Positions 32,615 to 43,971 of a DNA stretch of 64,000 bases are shown one piece after another. Made by a program: the position numbers and the translations under genes. The stretch is from Plantago major (Eukaryota > Streptophyta > Magnoliopsida > Lamiales > Plantaginaceae), in NCBI GenBank assembly GCA_026545765.1, contig CM048844.1, positions 55,152,932 through 55,216,931 of the forward strand. Reading direction: 5' to 3'. Within the stretch, counting starts at the first letter, position 1, and every line of letters starts with the position of its first letter. Below the pieces are notes generated by a model. That model did no database searches and was not told the DNA's origin. It saw nothing but the letters and a program-made list of their open reading frames with translations.

Positions 32615-35600
32615 ATGGCACCCAAGAAGATGACCACCAAGAACCCTAAGGCCGCATCATCTGCTCCTGCTGAAAAGCAAGGAGGAAAGGAACTTAAGGT
32701 GTTGAATAAACGCCTTCTGGGAAAGTTTACCCCATCGGACTGGAACCCTAACCACAAAATGAATTGGGGAGCTTTTCTAGTAAAGAGGTATGTACCAGCA
32801 GTTATACATTCAAAACCAGAAAGGAAACTGATATTGGGGATGCTGAAGAATTCCCATATCTACAAGCTTCTATCTGCTGCACCCAGTGGACTATCCACAC
32901 TGGATGTACTGGAGTTCTATAACAACTCCAAAATCTTCACAAAAGTTGTGAATGATGAAGAAGAGAAATACATGCAGACTGAAGTCCCAAGAAATTGTTC
33001 TAGACTGCAAGACTTTCTGCAAGATATTCCGATTGAAAAATCGAGGAACAATTGAAGACATCAACATCAAGGACGCTTCCATGATTCAAGGCGTCAAAGA
33101 GCTATTTGAAGCAATCCAGTTAGAAAATGCAAAAGGTTGCCCATGAGACTTTGTTCTGAAAGCCATCAGAACTAGTCATCTCCAGAAACACTGGAGTACT
33201 TTAGCTCTTATTCTGGTCCTTTGCTTTGATGGAAACAAAGGAGGAGTAGACCAGATAAGCATGGAGAGATGGATGATGAAGCATCTTCTGAACAAGAAGC
33301 ATGAAGGGCAGGAAACCCACTTCAATTGGGGAAAGTACGCCTTCAACAAATTCCTTGGACATATTGAGGAATTTGAACCCAAAATCATCAATGGCCTTGC
33401 TGAGCCAAAGGCCAATATGCACTTTGGTCTCAGAATCTGTTACATTCTGGAAACAATGGGAATCACTCTCAGAGAGAGGCAGGAAATCCCAGTCACCAAC
33501 TCCCTTTTCAGACACGCCTTTGAAGAAAAGGAGAAACTTGCTGCTGAGAACGCACTCAGAAAGGCAGAAGAAGAAGAAACTGCACAGCAAGGTGAGGAGG
33601 TCTCTAAGCAAGCTCAAGCTAAACCTCCAGTTGCCAAGAGAAAGAGGACTCAAAGCAAAAGAGCCTCCAAGTCCCTAAGCATACAAGAGGCACAACCTTC
33701 TGGAGACAAGGTCTCAGAAGATGTTAGACGCCCAGATTGGCAACTCCAGAATGCCCCAAGAGTCCTGAACCAGAATGCTCCAGAACTCTCCAGAGATGAT
33801 AGAAATATCATAGATGGGTCTGCACCAACACAGAATAGTGATTATAAGGATGATGAAGTACTTGCAAAAGTACTCAAAAGATTCAAGTATGAAACCCATG
33901 GAGGAGCATCAAGCTCAGCTCTTCAGAAAGACAAGAGCCCCTCTGCCCAGCAGGAAGAAGAAGGCCTGGGTGAGGAAGATAGAATGCTAGAAGATCCTGA
34001 CATTGCTTCCACATTCACAATGCCAGCACTTAATGTTGCTGAAGAAAATTCTGTTTTAACACAGGTTCCTCAACCTTCTGAGAGAGCTCAACTCTCAGAA
34101 AGGGATCAAACTAAGATGGAGACTCAGAATGATACTGCAGAGGAGAACAATAATGAGCACAGAGAGACTGTGGAATCACCACAAGTCCAAGAGATCAATG
34201 ATCAGCCTGACCCTATTCAGGTAACAAAGATAGTTTGTATCTAACATGTCAACATAAGTGCATGTTAACTTGTTACTCATAAAATTTGTTATTATATAGC
34301 CAACATGGAGACACACTTTCAGGGGGAAGAAAACCTGTCCACCCCCTTGAATCAAGAAGAGGTTCCTCCAACCTCAGAACATCAAGAAGAGCTTGTCCCA
34401 CAGGTAGTGAAGTTATCTCTGAACAAGAAATAACTAACTAAAAATGCTCTTATCTTATGTTCTAATATTCTTAATGTCTCTTCTTAGGCTCCAACTGAGG
34501 AAGTAGTGGTGGTGGAACCAACACCCCAAAACCTAGAGATTCCAGAGGCTGAAAAGCTTTCTGAGGAAGTATTTACTGAGCCTTCAGCTGAGAAGGTAAG
34601 TAATCAGTAATAGTCTTCTTCAAAGAATGCTCAGGAAAACCCACTACTAAATCTTTAATGTTTGTTCTTACAGGCTCAGTCAGAAGGACAATTGGATGAA
34701 GAAACCATTGTGCTATCTCTTCCAAAAGAAACTAAAACTGTTGAACAAGCAATATCTGCAGAAAAGGTGCCAGAAACCCCCAAGGTTTCTGAGGAACATG
34801 CTACTGAGCTTCCTCACTTGGAAGTAAGTGAAGTCTCAGAAAGCACTTTTACACCTATCTTTTCTGTTAACAGTTTCTAAACATAATTGATTCTAATTCT
34901 CAGGCTCAAGCAGAAAGAAAGGTTGATGAGGATCAGACTTCTCCTCACAACAAGGTATCTGAGGCCTCTGTGCCCAAGCAAGCAAAAATCCAAGCAGATG
35001 AGCCTAGTGTTTCTACACAGGTATGCTCAGAAAGCTTACTTTTGTACACAGATACTAACACAAGTGGTTTGAACATAACTAACTTGAACACCTTCTTTCA
35101 GGCTCAAAGTCTAGTGCCAGTTGATTTACTCAAGGCTTTCCAGAAGCACACTTTAAAGAAACATCTCAAGTGCTTCATAATGGCGTAAACTCGTAAAGGT
35201 GACCTTTCGTAATTAGCGAGTAATCGACGTCCCAGAAAAGAGAGCAATCGCCTTCAATCTGGAAGATTATATCCATGCATTGTTCCCAACAGAGTCCTAC
35301 TCATTTGCCACTCTGATGCATGAAGACTTCATTCATGAAGTAGCACAAAGACTTATAGCAGATTTCAAGACCCAAGAGCAGATGGTTACCCATCCTGCCT
35401 TGCCCAGCAAGCTCACTACTTATCCTGCTGAACAAGAAGAAGTTAATGGGAGGATGATTACATTCCCAAATGTGATCAACCTGGTTTCAGAAGATGACGA
35501 GGAGATGGACGAAAATGATTTTCAAGAACCTCCCTCTGAGCATCCAAACCAAGAAGCAAAGACCAAGAGTGATGATGATGATGATCAGAATGATGATCCC

Positions 35601-37794
35601 CAACCTGGACAAGGCGGGATTCAGAAAGCTAGCAAAGGAAGTGGAGAAAAGGCTACTCCCTCCAATGCTCAGAAAGCTCCATCTTCATCACCTCCCAAGT
35701 CTCATCAAGATACCCAACAGGCTGAACACCATGATTCCATAGAAGAAATTTCAGCCGCTGAGTTTAGGATTGAACAACTCAGAAAGGTATTAGAAGAAGA
35801 GAAGAGAATCAACATTGAGACTCAAGCTCTTGTTGATGAAAAGGAAGCCAAAATCAAGAAGCTCGAAGAAGCTAATGAAAAGGAATTGGCACTCCTAGAT
35901 GAGCAAAGAAATTTGAAAAATGCCATTGTTGTCACAGCTGCTGAGATAGATGCCATGGATGACAATGATGATGAAGAGAATGATGCTGAAACTGCATCAG
36001 AAAGGCCTTCTACATCTTCTCAGAAGGCCAGCACACATGATGGAAAGCAGAAGAAGATTGTCAATCTCCAAACAATCCAAGAAAAGGATTATGATAGTGA
36101 TGCTGAAACCCACAACTTCATTACTGAAGTAGAAGATGAGAGACTTGTCACTCAGCACAAAAGAGCCCTACTTGCTCCTCATATATTCTCTGCACCAAGT
36201 AGTTCAAGAAGTGAAGAGCACCGTGCAAGGAACAGTGTCTTTTTAGAGCTCAGAAAGACACTAGTTGCCCAAGATACAGAAGTGCTAAAATCCGTCCCAG
36301 AAGAGATGAAGCCATTGGCTGCTGCTTTACTCAACAGAGCAACCAGCATAGCTCTCTCTCAGAAAGACCTAGGGTTGGTCAGGGATGAGGATTGTAACAA
36401 TGCTAATGCAGCATTGAATGAAGCCAGCCATACTGTTTTGCAAGCCAACGCTGTCCTAAGACCACTTGAAGAGCTCAACAGAAAGGAGCAGGAACTGGTT
36501 AAGCAGAACACAAAGCTGAAGAAAGAACTTCAAGAATTAGTCAGGGTGCACAACAATCTCCAGAAAAACTTTGAAACTCTCTCTGAAGCTTATGCTATCA
36601 TGAGTCAGTCATTCATGACTAAGGGGGAAGAAGAGATGCCTCAGAAAGGCAGAGGAAGAAAAATAAAAAGAAAACAATCAATTCCTCCCTCCTCAAGTCA
36701 ACTTGTCATTAAGAACACCACTGGAGACACCCTTGCTGAAGAAGTTGTTCCAGATCAACCAGCCAGAAGGCTGAGAAGTATGATAACTAGGGGAACCAAG
36801 TCCCTTAGGATCTCAGATGGGAACAACCAGAATAATCCTGAAGAAGGAGAAGACCAAGAAGAAGGAGAGGTAAGAGGTCAAGAAAGCTGCAAGTCTCCAA
36901 TTTTGGACTTCAATGATGATGAGGATGAATCGACATGATGAACATCCACTTCACAAGAAAAGAAGACAAGCAACTACTTAAAACCTCCTCTGGCAAGAAG
37001 ACCTTTAGCAACGTAACCCTTCCGAAATACCAAGTCATTACAAGGAACATCCACCAAAGACAAATTTCAAGGCAGAAGAAAGGGTTAGAGGATCTCTGAC
37101 GAAGGCCACCAAATGAAAAGCAAGAAGGATTTCGGTTTGGCGAATAAACAATGAAACACATCAAGAAAGGCCAACTGATGCCCACATTGAGTATATGAAG
37201 ACTAGTAATGAAGAATCTTCATATAGGTGCATTCTGAACAAGAGAGGGTATTGGATTCTGGAACTACAACACCTACTTGTCAATGATAAGTTTCCAACTC
37301 CTATCCTCAACCAGATCCTGAAATGGAGAGAAGGCAAGCCAGAATTGCTAAAACATGAGCACCTTCATGCCTGGCTAAACTTTGAAGTAGAAAAGAGGAA
37401 TGAAGCCAGAAAGATGGATCTTTCTTTTGCCTGTCCTTACCCAAAATCTGATGATGTACACAAGGTAAGAAAACTGGATGGTAGCTACAGCAGGAAGAAC
37501 AAACTAGGTGTTTCAATCTATGAGTCATTCTATATGACATTGGATGAATACCTAGATGATTTACACTATCTGGAAGAAATATACAAGTATTTCAACCTAT
37601 CTCAGCTGTAAGTAGACCATGCCTGGGTCTGGGGAAAGTACTTCTGGGTCAAACACTTTCTGCGGAATAATCACAAACTTGGCAAGAGTTACCATGAAAT
37701 ATGTGACTTATCCAGAAAGACAGAGTTCTCTGTCAGAAGGATTCTTTATGACAATGTCCAAGAATGTAGAAAAGTGGATGATCATGTCAACTGA
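32615..37794 (+). pseudogene. Extra (env-like) gene of element C with five phase-0 introns
   Basis: Starts MAPKKMTTKNPKAASSAPAE. The first exon (to 34220) holds 'TPSDWNPNHKMNWGAFLV' and 'STLDVLEFYNNSKIF', a region recalling the Transposase_32-type plant transposon domain. It has frame changes near 33000 and 33150-33260. Five introns of 78-84 bases follow (34221-35101). Exon 6 has a damaged patch (35160-35250), then is open to 36938 with 'MFPTESYSFATLMHEDF', acidic runs and coiled coils. The C-terminal domain resumes at 37180 ('RGYWILELQHLLVND', 'DFEVEKRNEARKMDL', 'YESFYMTLDEYLDDLHYLEE') and ends near 37794. No signal peptide or membrane helix is seen, so a viral envelope role is not supported. 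Confidence 0.75.
34221..35101 (+). other. Row of five short introns with four cassette exons, element C
   Basis: Introns by GT-AG limits: 34221-34299, 34404-34487, 34596-34673, 34824-34903 and 35021-35101. Exons between them are 105 (counting from GCC at 34299), 108, 150 and 117 bases, all multiples of three, each starting GCT or GCC (Ala) and open throughout. Donors include GTAAGT (twice) and GTATGC. Acceptors have pyrimidine-rich tracts ending in AG before GCT. The first acceptor seems to have lost one base. Translated introns carry stops, whereas exons do not. Confidence 0.8.
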
Positions 37795-38226
37795 TCCAGA
37801 AAGGGTGCTGAAGAACTTGAGGTATCTAAACCCAAGTTGGGTTTCTGAAGAATTGAAGACTAGTAACATTAGAATACTCTCTTGGAGCTTGGACTCTCCT
37901 GTTCTCTAATTTACTTAGTATGTTTTATTACTTTTTGTAATCTTGCTGATTGTTTCGAAAATTCTCTATATGTAAAAGTTGCATCTCTTTCTGTAAACTG
38001 TACCTATCTCAATATCATACTCTCAGATACATTTTAATAGATGACAACTTATCAGCAATGATCACTTATTGTGATTTGGTTGATGTTTACTTTCTGCACT
38101 TAATTCAACTAAAATTGAATATCATTTGAAATGATTAAGTGGTGGATTGTTTTCTCTTCCAGGATTACAATTTTGTAATAGGACTCGAAAGATAGTCATG
38201 GATGACTGATCAAAAAGGGGGAAATT
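37795..38226 (+). other. 3' UTR and polypurine tract of element C
   Basis: No gene. It matches the 3' UTRs of D (61106-61499) and E. It ends with AAAAAGGGGGAAATT at 38212-38226, the polypurine tract next to the 3' LTR, where plus-strand DNA synthesis would begin. Confidence 0.85.
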
Positions 38227-39644
38227 TGTTAGGAATATCTGTTAGTATTTTGATCATTCATCACATGTTCTTATCTTAGCCAGAAAGGTGATTAAGTACT
38301 CTTGGTTCACTTGAACATTGTAAAAGAGGAAATCACTAAGTATGATTAGTCTAGTAAATCTTGTATTAGGATTATAGGTCTCTGAGTGTAATTTTTTATT
38401 TCAAGAAGACCATGAAGATCAATCCTAGCAATGGAGCTTTTCTGAAGATTAGAAGACTGAAGATTGCACAAGGTTTATGAAGACACAAAGGTTTAGTCTA
38501 ACTCAGAAAGACTATGTCCTTAATCCTTTCTTAAGTATATTAACTTACTTTCGAAATATGATTCTGGACATATGACATCATGAGTATGAAGCATGCAAGC
38601 CATCAGAAAGGCTCATGTATCCGTTGAGACTATAGGACAATGAACGATTTATGCATTAAATGCATCGCGTAAATGCCGCAAAAGCAGTCCTCTCTGAAAA
38701 ATGAGATAGTGACTTCTGAGTACATAGTTCAAGATATAAACGGATATAATTTGATGGAGAGCACAACGGATATAATTCAAACGCCTCTCAAATTTATCTA
38801 TATATATCACACACTTAGATGCTTGAAGAACATACCTTAGAACGCTCTATCTTGCAAAATTACCATCAAGCAAAGTATTCTCTCAAGCACTCTACTACCC
38901 TTTCTGAAAGCCTTATGTTGCTTGAAGAATCACTAGTAGTTCTAAGTTGTCCTGAACCTTAACAAGAGATTGTTATTCGTGAAAGAGTTGAACTATCAGA
39001 TACCCTTTCCGAAGCGCATTCTCCAGAACGGACATCAATTACAGGTCAAGAAGAGCGGTCGCCATCCACCGAACAAGTGTATTAAGTAGTCTCATTCTGC
39101 TTGGCTCTCTGAAAACATAATCGAAAAGTTATACGAAGCCTTTCTCGACAAACCTTATAACCAACACCATCAAGGCGTGGAGTAGAGGAAGTACTTGATT
39201 TGGGAAATCAGGGAATAACTCCAAGGTTATCTGAGTAGAGGAAGTACTTAGCTCTAGGAGCTGGGGAATAACTCAGGGGGAACATTTGGTTGGGAACCAT
39301 TTGTTTAAGAATCTTAGAATAGGATTTTTGTAAGGTGAACTCAATTATCTGTTCTAGTGAATTCTAGGTCTCAGAAAGACCGAAGTGGATTAGTTGGAGG
39401 ATTACGCCACCTCCAGATACCACTATAGTTGCTGTGTCATTTACCTTTCTGTATTTACATTTCAGCAAAGCACACACACACATACTTATTGTTTCTGCAC
39501 TTACCTATCTTAAAGTCTTCTGCGCTCTGAATTTAAGTATCAGAAACCCCCAGGTTTCTGAGAAACTGTGTTTATCGACAAAAGTTTTAAAAGACTATTC
39601 ACCCCCCCCCTTAGTCTTTTACTTTACCGTTATCTGGACCAATA
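38227..39644 (+). repeat. 3' LTR of element C
   Basis: Starts TGTTAGGAATATCTG right after the polypurine tract and ends CTGGACCAATA; the final C of CCAACA is T here. It is 1418 bp long. Compared with the 5' LTR, most stretches are identical, but dense patches of change lie at about 38643-38695 and 39003-39150. The following bases (from 39645) are pol of element B. Confidence 0.92.
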
Positions 39645-41746
39645 AGATTGAAAAATTTGTCCATGTGGTATTCTATGAAGGAAAGAAGAAAGTACCCTTG
39701 AATGAAGTACTCTCAGATAGGTTCAAAGAACTAATGATCAAAGATTCTGAACAAGAATTTCAAAGATGTAATAATAATGTAATACACTTAGAGGATGAGT
39801 CTGACGATGAAAGACAACCAATGTCTAGTAACAACAAGATAACTCTAAGGCATGATGAAGAGTTTCCTCTGGATCAAATCACTGATAATCTTCATTATGA
39901 AGAGGTTTCTGAGTCGGAGGTTACTGAAAGACCAAACTTAGATACCCCAGACACTGAACAAGTGTCAGATATCTATTGCACATCTCCTGTGCTAGACATC
40001 TCAGGTACCGAACAAGTATCTTATCACAATCATAGTGATTCACATTCAGATCAACATGATAGTAATCCCACTAGTTCAAAACCCATTATAAAATGGATAA
40101 GGGATCATCCTGCAAAGGATGTGATAGGTCCATTAGACCAAGGGGTAAGAACTAGGAGAGCAATTGCAGAAAATGCAAAATCTCTCTATGGATGTTTCAT
40201 TTCAAATATTGAACCAAAGTCTATTGAAGAAGAATTAAAAGACCAAGATTCGATCTCTGCAATGCAAGAAAAATTAGATCAATTTGAGAGAAACAAATTC
40301 TGGAAACTAGTTCCATTTGTTAAAGGAATATCTTGTCATTGGAACTAAGTGGGTTTTCAGAAACAAAATGAGTGAGTCTGGTGAAATAACCAGAAACAAA
40401 GCAAGGTTGGTTGCCAAGGGATTCACTCAGACTGAAGGACTAGATTTTGACGAGTCATATGCTCCAGTTGCAAGATTGGATGCAATCAGACTATTGCTAG
40501 CCTTTGCAGCTCATAATGACTTTAAAGTTTACCAAATGGATGTCAAGAGTGCATTTCTAAATGGTGAGCTTGCTGAACAAGTCTATGTTGATCAACCACC
40601 AGGCTTTGAAGTTTTCTCAGAAAGCAAGATGGTATATAAACTACATAAAGCTCTATATGGACTGAAACAAGCTCCAAGAGCATGGTATGATAGATTGGCT
40701 AAATACTTGATGGAAAGTGGATTCAAGAAAGGAGAAGTTCATAAAACTCTCTTTACATTGAACCATGATGGAAAACTACTCTTAGTTCAAGTATATGTTG
40801 ATGACATAATCTTTGGATCTAAGGACAAGCAACTTTGCGAAGACTTTGCTAAGCTCATGAAAAGTAAATTCGAGATGAGCATGATGGGAGAATTGAATTA
40901 TTTCCTAGGGTTGTAAGTCAAACAACTTGATGATGGAATATTCATTAGTCAAACAAAGTATGCAAAAGATATGCTCAACAAGTTTAATCTAAATCCCTCT
41001 GAAAAGAATGCTAAGATACTTATGAGCATTGGAACCAAAATGACCTATACTGAATCTGACAAGAATGTTGAAGAACATAAGTATAGGAAATTAATTGGGT
41101 CTCTAATATACCTCACTACAAGTAGACCAGATATTCAATATGCAGTTGGTGTGTGTGCAAGATTTCAAACAAATCCAATGTAATCACACTACAACACTGC
41201 TATGAAAATTCTAAAGTATGTGAAAGGCACTGTAGGAGTTGGATTATGGTATCCAAAAGATAGTGGAATGAGTTTGGTTGACTATTCTGATGCCGACTAT
41301 GCTGGATCAATGCTTGATAGGAAAAGTACCTCAGGAACTTGTCAATTCCTTGGTGCTAAACAAATATCATGGTTCAGCAAGAAACAAAACTCAATTGCCA
41401 CATCAACCATAGAGGCAGAATATATTGCCGCTGGGCGTTGTGCTTAACAAATATTGTGGATACAACAACAACTCAGAGACTATGAGATTAATGAAGAGAA
41501 AACTCCCATTTTCTATGACAACACAAGTGCTATTGCAATCACTAAGAATCCTTAGTTTCATGCCAGAACAAAGCACATTGATGTAGACACCACTTCATTA
41601 GAGATCATGTTGAAAAAGGTAATATTGAGATACTCAAGATTGGTACTGAAGATCAACTTGTAGATATCTTCACAAAGCCTCTGCAAGAAAATAGATTCCT
41701 AACCTTGAGACATAGTCTTGGGTTAATGGAACTATCAAGGAGCTAA
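39645..41746 (+). pseudogene. pol: pol part 2 of element B: RT and RNase H
   Basis: It continues the gene broken at 24366, starting KIEKFVHVVFYEGKKK. An acidic linker leads to the RT ('SSKPIIKWIRDHPAKDVIG'). A frame change lies near 40330, then '[16 protein letters not shown]', '[20 protein letters not shown]' and the active site YVDDIIFGS (near 40800). Stops occur at 40914 (TAA), 41180 (TAA) and 41445 (TAA), and a TAG near 41554. RNase H keeps 'YSDADYAGS', 'IEAEYIAAG' and 'DNTSAIAI'. A one-base loss near 41582 shifts 'TKHIDV'. The gene ends near 41746. The first ~140 bases expected after 'PNIKHL' are missing. Confidence 0.92.
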
Positions 41747-42569
41747 AAGTGTGGTCACTGAGACAGGAACTCAGTAAGACAAAGGAAGAAAAAGAAGGGA
41801 TTAGATATCTGGAACGGAAATCTAGATATTAAAGGCGAAAGGTGAAACACTTAGCAAAAAGGTCTGAGACGGGTACTCAGATATCAAAGGTTGAGGGTAA
41901 AATGACTATTTGAAGATTTCTGAGACGGGTACTCAGATATCTATGAGATCACTTAGTGAGGGGGAACACAAAAGATGAATGTAGTGCAACAACTTGTAGT
42001 CGACTACTCTCTTGTGTTTTGTATTATTTCTATATTTGTGAAATATATGAATAGTTGCATTGAGATAGATTCAGAAAACTGTCCCCTAATCACACAGAAG
42101 AAATGTGATTCAGATAGCTACTCGCCAAATTTCATTAATTGGGCACGATTACATGTAGTGATTGTGATCATTGCTGAAGAAGCAATCCAAGCCCTTGATG
42201 AAATGGGCATTCCATATTAATGGCCAAGATTAATTCTCGGTAAAAAGTAGTGGACTATAAAAATAGTTATGGCCCACTATCATTTAATGCAAAGCAGTTT
42301 TCACCCATGCCACTCTGCACGTACACAGATACATATACACAAAATTAATTTGTGTGTATAAGTCTGTTGAATATACGTTGCTATATATATAGGATTTTGG
42401 CAAAAGAAATCACTTTCACCTAATCCAACATTCACACTTACACAGAAATAGCAAAAACCCTTCAAAGATTTCTGCAAAACTCTGTTCTTCACTTAGTTAT
42501 TCTGCAAAGAATCACTAAACTCACACTCTAATCTCTTTCTGACTTTCAAAATTTTAACTATTTAAAGAG
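41747..42569 (+). promoter_or_regulatory. Hairpin-rich spacer between pol and extra gene, element B
   Basis: No gene. Two identical hairpins TCTGAG-ACGGGTA-CTCAGA lie at 41863-41881 and 41919-41937. A purine tract GAGGGGGAACA at 41958-41968 resembles a second polypurine tract. CTATATATATAGGATTTTGG at 42381-42400 is TATA-like and stands 189 bp before the ATG of the extra gene. Confidence 0.6.
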
Positions 42570-43821
42570 ATGGCTCCAAAACATGCTTCTACCCAGAAAT
42601 CCCAGGCTACTACCTCTGGTACTGCTGAAAAGCAAGCACTAGTGTTGGTTATCACGAACAATCGGTTGGTAGGAGACTTCAATCCTGACCATTGGACTTC
42701 AAATCACAGGATGATTTGGGGTGGTGCCATGGTTGAGGAATACCTAGTTGCTGCTATTGAGAACCAGGCTAATAGGAAGTTGATCCTTGGTATGATTGAA
42801 AATGCACAAATCAAGGGTTTCCTATATGCTATTCCCAGTGGAGTTTCTTCACTGGATGTGTTGGAATTTTACAACAATTCCAGGATTATTTCCTGTGTTT
42901 CTGAAGGCACTAAGATAGTGTCTGTAAAATCAAAAGTTCAAGGAAAGGACATCCTTTTGAACTTAACAACTTTTTGTGAGTTGTTTGAACTTCAAAGTCT
43001 TGGAAATTATTTTGAAATAAACACCAAGGATGATGATCTCCTTAAAAGTGTGAAACATCTATACAGTGATGTGTGTGATCTTGAAAAATCAGATACACCC
43101 ATTGACTTCAAGCTTGCTAACATTAGAACCAGACATCTGTTGGTTCAGTGGGATGTGTTGGCATGCATTCTTCACAGATGCTTTGATGGTCTACAAGGAG
43201 GTGCCGACCAGATAAGCCAAGAACGCTAGATGATGATGTTCTTGTTGAATCAACAAAATAAAAGGCTTGAAAATCCATTCAACTGGGAAAGCAAGCCGTC
43301 ATGAAATTTGTGAAGAAGCTACAAGGCTTTGAGCCTAAGATCATCAAGGGCCTTGCCGAGCCAAAAGCCACAGTGAGATTTGGACTAAAGATATGCTTCT
43401 TGTTGGAGAAGCTTGGCATTGAGCTCAGAGAGAAGGCTGACATAGCCAACAGTAACCTGCTCTACAAATATGTGTATAAAAACATGATGAAAAAGGTTAT
43501 TGCGTCTCAGAAAGGTTCCAAGAAATGAAAGACTGATGAGGTATCTAAGGGATCCGTTGCTACCAAAAAGCCCATAACTTTAAGAAAGAATTCTGCCAGC
43601 AAATTAGAAGAGACTCCCATTGTGAATGTCGACTCTCAGATATCTGACCCCACTGCTGATGAACTTATCAATGCTGCTGAGTGCCTTGCTGATGAACTTA
43701 TAAAAGTTGACAAAAGCAGTAAGAGACTTCAAACACTCTCTGCAGAAGCAGCAAGGATTGTTAATAATTCAGTCCCAGATTTCGATGAGGAATCTGAAGA
43801 TGAGGGGGAACCAAAAATTCC

Positions 43822-43971
43822 CAAGGTTGCTGAAAGAGCAACTAAATCAAAGGTTGCTGAAAAAGCAACAAGATCCAAGGTTGTTGAGAAAGCAACAAGT
43901 GTAGAGGTTGCTGAAGAAGCACCCGCACCAAAGGTTGCTGAAGAAGCAACTGTGTCCAAGGTCACTGGACA
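43822..43971 (+). repeat. 30-bp coding tandem repeat in the extra gene of B
   Basis: Five units of 30 bp, each reading approximately KVAE(K/E)AT(R/S)S, such as KVAERATKS, KVAEKATRS and KVAEEATVS. Copy D has a shorter, more diverged version near 56980-57090, so the array changes length between copies without breaking the frame. Confidence 0.85.

Larger units (their letters stand above)
24367..39644 (+). mobile_element. Sirevirus-type Ty1/copia element C, complete but defective
   Basis: C has two LTRs (5' 24367-25691, 3' 38227-39644), primer site, gag, pol, spacer, extra gene, UTR and polypurine tract. It lies in pol of B. About 97 bases at the start of the 5' LTR and about 140 bases of B next to it are missing, as one deletion across the junction would cause. 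This removes any target duplication. Its LTRs differ from those of A, B and D enough to mark a separate subfamily. This copy has the longest row of exons in the extra gene. Confidence 0.93.

Noticed and set aside
39434..39644. In-frame start of an ORF inside the C 3' LTR that runs into B pol
   Set aside because: The LTR part is a chance open frame fused to pol of B by the insertion; the gene proper begins at 39645.
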